A DNA stretch of 64,000 nucleotides from Cordyceps javanica (Eukaryota; Ascomycota; Sordariomycetes; Hypocreales; Cordycipitaceae), in assembly GCA_036850795.1 (NCBI GenBank), contig JAAECO010000004.1, forward strand, positions 6,696,001-6,760,000, given 5' to 3'. Every line of letters starts with the position of its first letter. The first letter of the stretch is position 1. Positions 56,278 through 64,000 of this stretch are shown here, piece after piece. Made by a program: the position numbers and the translations under genes. The notes beneath the pieces were generated by a model. It had not been told where the DNA came from and searched no databases. It saw nothing but the letters and a program-made list of their open reading frames with translations.

Positions 56278-57003
56278 AAATTTCGAGAGACAGGGGAGAG
56301 AGAATGTGCATATGGAAGGAGGTGGGGGAGGAACCTATCGAGATCTAGATGACTTTATAGCCATTGATAGGATAATGTCTCACAAAAACGTGTGACCGAA
56401 GGCTTTGTGCAACATTTGGGCGAGGGGCTTCGCTCGCCAAGCGTCACCAACCTCTTATCCCAGTGCCAGCCAGCCCCTCTCAAACCTGCAGCACTTCAGC
56501 AGCGCAAATGACTCTGTACCCTCTAGCATGTCTACATTCCTCACTTCCATTGTTAAGCTTTACCGGCTCGTCTCACCAGTCTCGCACAATACAGCGGCGA
56601 TGACAAGAAGCGCCGAATCCCTCACCAGGGAAGAGATCCGGCTGGCTCCGACAGGGTGCCGATCACCATCATACCCCCGGCCAGTATCGGCTGGAAGTAG
56701 AGACCACGATTCGCGTGCTTCAATAAGAATAGAATGACGAGAAATGGAAAGTTGATTCTTATAGGCACAGTGTGATGAGAGGGCTACAACTTGGGCAAGG
56801 CCGTTTTATCGCGTGTCTCGGCCAGCTAGGCTGATTAGCACCAGGTGTGGCCTGAGAATTCACACCCGTACCCCGCATTCGCACAGTGCAGGCAGAGAAA
56901 TTGCCCCGCCAAAAGTTTTTCGCAGCGCGTCCCGCATCAAGTCAATGGTAGTATGCCAGCATCACCAGAATAGAGTGACTGCGCGCCCTAGGTGTTTTGC
57001 AAC
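56278..57003. promoter_or_regulatory. Divergent promoter region, FAD monooxygenase / Dph2
   Basis: A 726-bp region between diverging starts. ORFs inside are short. No gene is recognised. Confidence 0.5.
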
Positions 57004-58593
57004 ATGTCAGCCGAACTGGCCGCAGCGCCAGTTCTGTCGACCCCCGAAGATCGCATATTCGAAGCCGCCGCCGAGCTTCATGCAACCTCCTCACTGAGCG
57101 ATGACCAAGTCCGCGAAATCTACGATGTCGAACGGACGGTCGCAGAGCTGCTGGAGGGCAACTGGGCGAGAATTGCCCTGCAGTTTCCGGACCATATGCT
57201 CGTCGATGCTCCGAAAGTCACAGAAATTCTGAGTCGAGATATAGAAGCACGTCGGGAAGACAAGAAGCTTGTCAAGATTTCCATTCTCGCCGATACGAGT
57301 TACAGTGCCTGTTGCGTCGACGAAGTTGCGGCAGAACATGCAGATGCACAAGTCGCTGTGCACTATGGCCGAACATGTCTCAGTCCAACGAGTCGAATAC
57401 CGGTTATCTACGTATACACCACCCATAAGCTAGACCACGGTGCTGTGCTGCAAGAGTTTCGCAAGGAATTCAACAGCACAACCAGCAAAGTTGTCATCAT
57501 GGCTGATCTTACATACCAAAGTCATGTGGCATCGGTAGTAGAACTGCTGAAAGAAAGCGGTTACTCAGACATCATTGCAACGGAGGCGATCAGAGACCCG
57601 GCCGGTATCCTACCAAACAGAAGAATCGTTGGAAAGGACCTAGACGCCGAGACATTGAAGGAGTATGCTCTATTTCACATTGCAGATCCACCACAGTCTC
57701 TACTTCTCGCTCTTAGCTCTCGATTCACTTCACTCCATATCTTGTCTGTACCTTCACCCTCGAACCTGACGATTGACAATCCCACCATTCAAACGGCCGG
57801 TCTGCTTCGGCGCCGATTCGCCAAAGTTCTGTCTCTGGCATCGGCCGGTGTTATAGGGATCCTGGTCAATACATTATCCGTATCGAATTTCCTGCCATCC
57901 ATCGATCTGCTACGCGCGAAAATCGACAAGGCGGGAAAGAAGAGTTATACGATTGTCGTTGGTAAACTGAACCCAGCCAAACTCGCCAACTTTGCGGAGA
58001 TTGAGGGCTGGGTAGTGGTCAGTTGCTGGGAAAGCGGACTGATCGAAGACGACGCTAGCTACTGGCGGCCAGTAGTCACTCCATTTGAGATGGAAGTGGC
58101 TTTGATGAATGTGGAGGATCGAATTTGGGGAGACGAGTGGTGGGGAGGTATTGAGAAACTCAAGACCAAAGAGGAGGGTATCGAAACAAACGGCAACCAC
58201 CCAGTTCAGAATGGTACTACTCAACCTACCGAGGCAGATGATGAAATAGACGAGGATGAATCGATGCCACCAGAGTACGACCTGCGTACAGGTCGGCTCA
58301 TCAGCCACAGTCGGCCCATGCGCCTAGCAGTTCGCTCAGCGGCTACCGCGAATGAAGAAAACGGCGCAGGCGAGTTTGGTTCGTCAGGAACCGCACTCAT
58401 TTCTAGAGCAGCCGGCGAGATAGCCAGTATAAATGGTGTAGCCAGCCCAGGAGCCGAGTTTCTGCGTTCACAAAGAACTTGGCAAGGGTTGGGTACTGAT
58501 TTCGACCAAGAAGCTAGTACTGTGGTTGAGGAAGGCAGAAGCGGTATTGCAAGAGGCTACAGTGTTGGTGATGAGAACCAGAGCAGGCATTAG
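57004..58593 (+). CDS. DPH2: Diphthamide biosynthesis protein 2
   Basis: A single exon of 529 aa from ATG 57004 (MSAELAAAPVL), the usual fungal Dph2 size. Conserved landmarks are YDVERTVAELLEGNWARIALQFPDHML, ILADTSYSACCVDEVAAEHADA, VHYGRTCLSPT, and WVVVSCWESGLIEDDASYWRPVVTPFEMEVAL. The cysteines in these segments are those of the Dph1/Dph2 4Fe-4S family. With Dph1 it forms the enzyme that starts diphthamide on elongation factor 2 by transferring the aminocarboxypropyl group of SAM. The acidic linker and C-terminal tail (about residues 400-529) are variable. It is a conserved cytosolic housekeeping gene. Its location inside the metabolic neighbourhood is probably coincidental and may mark a boundary. 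Confidence 0.95.
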   Translation: MSAELAAAPVLSTPEDRIFEAAAELHATSSLSDDQVREIYDVERTVAELLEGNWARIALQFPDHMLVDAPKVTEILSRDIEARREDKKLVKISILADTSYSACCVDEVAAEHADAQVAVHYGRTCLSPTSRIPVIYVYTTHKLDHGAVLQEFRKEFNSTTSKVVIMADLTYQSHVASVVELLKESGYSDIIATEAIRDPAGILPNRRIVGKDLDAETLKEYALFHIADPPQSLLLALSSRFTSLHILSVPSPSNLTIDNPTIQTAGLLRRRFAKVLSLASAGVIGILVNTLSVSNFLPSIDLLRAKIDKAGKKSYTIVVGKLNPAKLANFAEIEGWVVVSCWESGLIEDDASYWRPVVTPFEMEVALMNVEDRIWGDEWWGGIEKLKTKEEGIETNGNHPVQNGTTQPTEADDEIDEDESMPPEYDLRTGRLISHSRPMRLAVRSAATANEENGAGEFGSSGTALISRAAGEIASINGVASPGAEFLRSQRTWQGLGTDFDQEASTVVEEGRSGIARGYSVGDENQSRH

Positions 58594-59561
58594 CACGGCG
58601 TGGCGCATTGGCTTACGGACAGGGCTGTTATATCCAGAAATAAAAGTTTTGCATACTGAGTAATCTCTATTGGTTCGTATGAGATGCTCCGCGGGCGGTG
58701 ACCATAATGGGTCAGAAAGAGTAGCGGCGCTCTCGACATTGTGTGTGTCGTGCATTAGAGAAACGCGAGAGCGAGATTGGAGAACATAGAATAGAGTGGT
58801 AGTAGCTACCTGTGCGAACAGGAAACCGAATCGCGGCAATCTAGAGAGCTTCTACCATAGGGTGCTGCCACATGTTGGCAATTCACGAGGCACTGTAAAG
58901 GACGCGTCCAGGTCGGCAAGAAGGCCTGTCTCCCACATTGGAAGATCCTCTTCTCAAGTAGATTAACAAATCTTTTCCATTCTCGATCTGCTTAAATAGA
59001 CTGGGAGGCTGCTTGTCTCAGTCCCTTTGCCTTTGTCCCTTTGCTTTCCAACGCGGTGACGCTGCCGGGTAGTTAGCTCTCATCGAACTGGCTGGGGTTA
59101 TCTGCGAAGTAGCAAGGTTAGATTTACATCCTGTAATTTAGATTCTCAGTAGCTGAACTGTGCAAATACAATCTAATGTGTCGGCCCTGCTTTGCGGGTC
59201 AATTATAAGAGAGGTTCACAGCTGAACCGCTAGCCATCCCCAAAACATGAACGCATGCCTACAACTCAACGATGTGCTGCTCGCCAGGTAAAGAAGTAGA
59301 TTCGCATAAATCGATTCAGAATAATCAAAACGTTGGCCCATAAGCTCCGATGATCGTTAACTCGATCTTTCTGAATTTTACATATCTATTAATTAGGCCT
59401 GATTTCAACATTTACCCATTTAATCGTAAAAGTACATTGCCGTGTCACCACAGGCATCATGATATGTACACAGTGGACCCGGCTCGAGCAGGAATGATGT
59501 TTTCCATCTCGGCACAGTCGCGTCTTTTTGTAAAAGTTTCCAAGATGATGGCCAGCTTCAA
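58594..59561. other. Intergenic between convergent genes
   Basis: 3' flanks of DPH2 and the GMC oxidoreductase. No gene is recognised. Confidence 0.6.
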
Positions 59562-61317
59562 TTATTTCTTGGCCAGTGCCAATATTCTCTCAGCGCCCTT
59601 CTCCCCTGCAACCATGACTGCAAACTGCGGGTTGACAGTCATTGGCGACAGGATGGAGGCGTCAATGACGTGAATGTTCTCTGTCCCCATCACTTTTGTA
59701 TCTGCATCGACACACTTGCCGATACGGCAAGAGCTGGACCAGTGGTTCACCTGTCCCCGCGCATAGGCCGAGGGAGTGGTGATGTAGCTCTCGATTTCTT
59801 CCACAGTCGCGTCCCGGGCAATGTTCAGCGGCGTTAAGCCGTCCGCAGCCGGCGAGTCTGGTGTTGAAGGAGGCAGGGCTTGGAAGATGTCGTGCACAAA
59901 TGTTGCGATTGCTCGCGCATCGCGAGGGTTGGAGTAGTACGTGTCGGCGCTTGCGCCGGCAACAAACTTGCCGTCGTCGGACAGCTCGACGCGTCCGGCA
60001 GAGAGAAGACCAGAGGTGCCGTACACGTTGAGAGTAACGGTATGGTTGTCCATGTAATCAGCGTAGCCTGTGGAGCTGATGGTGCCCTGTACACCGGAAC
60101 GGGTGCCGTCGTCATGCGGCACGTATGTCCAGAATGTGGCCGCCTGAGAGGCGAAAGAGTAAGGCCCGCTTCTTGAGTTCAAGTAGAGGTCCCTGTCTTC
60201 CGTCTTGGGGTCGTCGTACTTGTAGCTGTATGACTGGATCGCGGGCGACGACAGTTGGATAAAGGTGTTTGGGTTGTCAAACAGGCCCTCCCCAACAGAA
60301 GGCTGCACAACCCAAGATGATGACTTCGTGTATGCGCCGAAAGAGCTCTCGGAAAGTTTCTGCAGAGTCTCCTCGGGGCCGATCCCCGAGTGCATAAGAA
60401 GCTGTGGGGACTGGAGCGCGCCGGCACTGAGGATGACGCGACCGCCTGCCGCAAGACCAACAGCCTTTGTTGTGCCGTTACCCAGATCAATCTCCACGCC
60501 AGCAGCTTTTCCGCTTTCGTGAACGACGTACTTGACCTTGACGCCGGTGGACAGATGGAAGTTCGGCCGGGAAAGGGCGCTTTGTAGATAAGTTCTTACA
60601 GGACCTCCTCGTTGTCCGTCAATGTAGTTGTAGACGGGGCGGCCATAAGCCTTGTCTTTCTTGTCCGGTTCCTCCGCAAACGCGACGTCTGCGTACCCGG
60701 CGCCTTCGACAAGCCAGCTTCTCGCAGCGGCTTGAATGTCTTCAACGTACGTCTTGCTGTCTGAGGAATAATTGGTAACAGCGGGCTGCCGCTGTAACAG
60801 TCGCTCTGTGGCGCCTTGTACGTCCGCGCTGTGCCAGCCCTCTGGATGGTAGTCGTCCCAGTCAGACGACGGTGGTTGGAAGTACAGACCAGCATTGATT
60901 GCACTGTTTCCGCCCATTGTGCATGCTTGAAACGCTCGGACTGCCTCGGGCTTGCAAATCAAGCTCGAGTCTGGGCTGCCGAAGATGGTTGAGTCTGGAA
61001 ACTGTCGAGTTAGCAATGCTGTTCAAGACCACTGGGAGGTTTGACGAGTACATACACAGTCCGGGGACGTCAACACGGCTCAGATCTGTGCCATTGAGCC
61101 AGGATGGTCGTTCGGTTCCACCAGTAATACCATAAGATGCGCCGCCTTGTTCAAGGAGCAAAGTCGTGAGACCAGCTTCGCTCAGCCGATCTGCTACGAT
61201 AATACCCGAGGTACCGGCACCAACAATGATGGCATCCCATTTTCGCAGAGTCCAATCTTTTGGTGTAGGGCAAGCACTAGCCAGCGCTGCCAGTAAGATC
61301 GCGTTCAAGTATTTCAT
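59562..61317 (-). CDS. Secreted GMC oxidoreductase (cellobiose/pyranose dehydrogenase-like)
   Basis: Two exons, 61317-61056 and 60994-59562, with a 61-bp intron (GTATGT, branch CTAAC, acceptor TTCCAG), encode 564 aa. That acceptor keeps frame and gives the sensible junction VPGL-Y-STIFG; the earlier CAG eight bases upstream would not. A signal peptide (MKYLNAILLAALASA) precedes the ADP-binding motif AIIVGAGTSGIIVADRL. GMC motifs follow: CTMGGNSAINAGLYFQP, GALQSPQLLMHSGIGP, and the catalytic end HWSSSCRIG with His plus the TVNPQFAV Asn. It should oxidise sugars or alcohols outside the cell, reducing O2 or another acceptor. There is no cytochrome domain, so it is not a full cellobiose dehydrogenase. 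Confidence 0.9.
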
Positions 61318-63002
61318 AGTGGTGGACGCTATTGTGTTGACGGTATTCCAAACCTGACCAAGAGAAAGAGCCTGCTTTATACGCAACGACAGGTTGGCTA
61401 ACCTATCGACGTCATATCCAAGCAGTTTCTTAACAATCCACTGCCACCGTTAGCTTACACCCGAAAATTTCCTTTTCTAGATTGGAGGCTCTCGTATTGT
61501 CCTTGACTGCTGGGTCGCTGCACCCACAATTACGACTATGCCGTCATTGTAGTTCCTGCACTAGCAAATTAGTCGAACCAGCAGGCGCAGGGCTGAAGGA
61601 GGTGTGTTGGCGCAACTCTGCCATCTCAAAGAGACAGTGAAAAAAGGTGCCGTGATGGTCCTTTTATGCTAGATCGGCCGAAATAGCCTCTAGCGTCTAT
61701 GCTGCCCGTGGTATAATTGAATGTCTTATCCCCCTCTTGCATTATGTATCTAATTTACCAACCAGGGACCATAGACACGACCATGAGGCCATTTTAGCCT
61801 GTCAGAGTCTCGCAGTTGTCAACTGGCTTGATTACAGTGGAGGACCGTGCTTAGACATCTCAGCCCTGAAGACTAGGTTGCCCCATGCATGGAGATTTTT
61901 TCCAGAACCAAGGCGGGCGACAATGCCTGTTCATGTTTAGCTGGGCTCCATCAAGTGGCGCCCTCAAAGTGTCCCAAAGTCTCGGTCCCTGCTACCAGTA
62001 TATTCACGTGGGCTGCCATACTCATTCAGTAGGTCAGCCTGTCGATCATTTCACGGCGTATATGAGACTCGTGCACTCCGTGTAAAAATTGACTACGGAT
62101 CGCGGCCCAGGGGCCTGAGAACATCACCCGGATATTTATAGACCTTTCCCCAAAAAAAACTAAGCACACCCGAGCCAACAAGAGGACCTTCCAGCGGCTA
62201 CTAGCATCTCGTATAGTTTAACCCTTTTTACTGTCGTAGAGGCATTATGCAGTCATGCGGAAAGTTCGCGAACTGGAGTAGAAAAGGAAAACTGTGGCAA
62301 ATATTTTTCCGGTCGAGTCGGCCAACTGGTGTCCTTGGCTATCCTTGGCAGCCACATCTGCCAGACAATGAAGATGATGATATAGCTAGCCGAAGATAAC
62401 GCCGTGCCGTCACTCGTAGGGATTGATTCCCTTGGAATTGAACGCAAACGCCGCAGTCGCATACGTTTTAGATAAGAGGGAAATTGGTTACACTCGATTG
62501 CATTTGACTTCTCCGTACGCGCAGTTTTAACCAACCGGATTGTCCTCATCTCTGTTAGTCTGCCCACTGTGAGCAACAGCGCCATTACTAAGGGTCTTTG
62601 TGGGCGGGCACCTCTACGGGATATGTAGACGCCATCGCAAGTCAGAAATCCCCGGCCGTGCTCTTCAATATGCGACGGATACATTGAGGTTGATAGCGCC
62701 AACTGAAAATTTATATTGCATTGCAGAGTGCAGTGTCTTTCACGTTAGTCTCGATGCGAACAGTTTGCGAGGGCTGAAAAGCTGTGCAACCGCCACAATA
62801 AGCTTAAGGGAGTGGCAGAGGCATATGATCATAATGAAATAGGAAGGAGACTCAGTTTCTGGAGAAGTTCTCTACCCCATACATCATATAAATCCCCGTT
62901 GCGTCCTTGAGCTTGAACTGAGACTGCTGTTGCTTGGGCATTCGAGTTACTTCATTTCTCATCAATACATACCGGACGACGAAAAAACTAACCTCTAGCA
63001 CC
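61318..63002. other. Intergenic; promoter of the micro-exon gene
   Basis: No gene is recognised in 61318-62850. A TATA element lies at 62887-62893. The bases just before the start codon at 63003 read ACTAACCTCTAG-CACC, which looks like the branch point and acceptor of a 5' leader intron ending at 62998. Confidence 0.5.
62887..62893 (+). promoter_or_regulatory. TATA box (TATAAAT)
   Basis: A consensus TATAAAT lies 110 bp upstream of the start codon at 63003. This suits transcription starting near 62920 with a short leader, possibly containing one intron. Confidence 0.55.
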
Positions 63003-64000
63003 ATGAAGAATATATATGTCCTGATTGCGGTCCTGGCTAGCTTTGCCATGGCGTTTCCCGCCGAAACGGTCGAACTAGAGGTCAACCCGAGCAACTCAGC
63101 TTGACCCTAATTTGCAACTGGAGTGAACTGAAACTTACTCATCTACAGGCTAGAGCACGGGTAGATTTACCTCTCAAGCTCTGCAAGTGCCTTTGCTGAA
63201 TATTAACCCCGCAGTGTGTAAGTAGTGTGTGGCGGACCATCGGTACCGACGTTCTAATTTTGATAGGGCGTATGAGTTTTTCTACCGAACCGCCCGAAGC
63301 CGCGGCGTAAAATAACCTGCTGTACAGAACGTGAGTGGCAAAGAAACAAGAATAAGTGGCATCTTGATCATTAACACTACTTTTATGAAAATAGGGAAAC
63401 TGTGTTAGTGCACCGGCATGTTGAGTCTGCCAATTCTTAACCTTCTTCTTAGCCCGTAAGGAACACAATCACGCCTGCGGTACAGATCTTTTACTAACAT
63501 TTCACCAGGTCGTACGTACGATACGTCTGCGCCTGGATGAATCTCCGCTTAGTGCTTCAACGGCAGGGTGTATGCAAATATCTGCGCAGTCGTATACCTC
63601 GGTTGACCCTGTTTCGCATAGACTGTATGTGCAATACCGCTATCGGGTAGCGCGATAGCCATTTCTAACCATGTAAAATCAGCGAGTAAGTGACTTGCCA
63701 CTACTCCAGCCATTTGATTCACATCATAGGAGCTAACCACTCGAAATACAGTGCGTGAGTCCACGCTTCCGGTCAACCATCATCTGGGTGACTTGGCTCA
63801 GGCTAGACTTCCTATGTAGTGCGTATGTGTTACTGCCAGGAAGCAAAGGCTACCGGATGCCACTAATACAAGTATAGAACGCAAGTTTCGCTGCCTCGCA
63901 TTCACGGCTACATCGAACTAATAATAACAGAATGTACGTCGGTCACTCTCGAACGAGCTTCTACACCGTAGAGAGGCTCACCTGGATCAACTATTTTAGT
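63003..64000 (+). CDS. Secreted Cys-rich peptide gene made of single-codon micro-exons, 3' end beyond window
   Basis: Exon 1 (63003-63080, 26 codons) encodes a signal peptide (MKNIYVLIAVLASFAMA and a short acidic pro-part). Exon 2 is 63149-63160 (4 codons). Then come single-codon exons: 63215-63217 TGT, 63267-63269 GGC, 63328-63330 AAC, then 63395-63403 (three codons, G-N-C), then 63453-63455 CCC, 63509-63511 GTC, 63567-63569 GGT, 63622-63624 ACT, 63683-63685 CGA, 63752-63754 TGC, 63820-63822 TGC, 63878-63880 AAC, 63931-63933 AAT, with the next exon starting at 64000. The 15 introns (68, 54, 49, 58, 64, 49, 53, 55, 52, 58, 66, 65, 55, 50, 66 bp) are all phase 0. Donors are GTAAGT, GTATGT, GTGAGT, GTACGT, GTTAGT or near variants, with one GCAAGT; ends are NAG, mostly with a CTAAC/TTAAC-like branch. 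Cysteines run C-x4-C-x5-C-C, as in many six-Cys knotted peptides. Exon 1-2 joining (donor GTCAAC) is the least certain. Function is unknown. Confidence 0.8.

Noticed and set aside
61002..61055. 54-bp intron (acceptor CGACAG) in the GMC oxidoreductase
   Set aside because: It looks canonical but leaves the downstream exon out of frame. The acceptor at TTCCAG (intron 61055-60995) restores frame and gives family-like sequence.
63139..63468. 109-codon minus-strand ORF overlapping the micro-exon array
   Set aside because: No family pattern; the plus strand carries a far more ordered series of splice signals.
1..64000. Transposons, long terminal repeats, CRISPR arrays, rRNA
   Set aside because: No transposase or reverse transcriptase motifs, no long direct or inverted repeats, and no spaced repeat arrays were found by eye.

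Overview
The window comes from a filamentous ascomycete. The signs are short introns (about 50-140 bp, GTRNGT donors, CTAAC-like branch points), a fungal Zn(II)2Cys6 regulator, a fungal rhodopsin-domain membrane protein, a JIP5-type WD40 protein and Dph2. The gene content suggests a Sordariomycete, perhaps Hypocreales; that placement is inference. There are no rRNA genes, no CRISPR arrays and no recognisable transposons. About half of the window is non-coding or unrecognised.

Layout. 1-7 kb: a flavin monooxygenase running off the left edge, a seven-helix rhodopsin-domain protein, and an intronless, GC-rich Baeyer-Villiger monooxygenase very like actinobacterial EthA. 9.8-18.8 kb: an APH-type kinase, a truncated iron-alcohol-dehydrogenase-like protein, JIP5, a GH18 chitinase-like protein and a secreted glycerophosphodiesterase. 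19.5-26.8 kb: two MARVEL-type four-helix proteins, a small membrane protein and a VOC/glyoxalase protein. 29-37 kb: a Zn2Cys6 regulator whose zinc cluster is split by an intron, two RidA paralogues flanking a GFA-domain protein, and a secreted PAF-acetylhydrolase-like esterase.

39.9-61.3 kb looks like a specialised-metabolism neighbourhood: nitronate monooxygenase, APH-type kinase, MFS carrier, peroxisomal acyl-CoA-ligase-like enzyme, a 1163-residue four-domain fusion, a short GTP cyclohydrolase I, a frameshifted FAD monooxygenase, Dph2 (probably a housekeeping neighbour) and a secreted GMC oxidoreductase. The fusion joins a methyltransferase-like domain, a berberine-bridge-type FAD oxidase, an animal-type phosphomevalonate-kinase-like P-loop domain and an APRT-like phosphoribosyltransferase. 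It shares a 450-bp divergent promoter with the GTP cyclohydrolase. Together they suggest purine- or pterin-derived chemistry, but the product is unknown.

The most striking feature is at the right edge, 63003-64000. A signal-peptide-coding first exon is followed by an array of exons that are almost all exactly one codon long. They are separated by fifteen phase-0 introns of 49-68 bp that tile the sequence without a gap. The decoded codons are cysteine-rich (C-x4-C-x5-C-C so far) and the gene continues past the window. ORF-based gene prediction cannot see such a gene.
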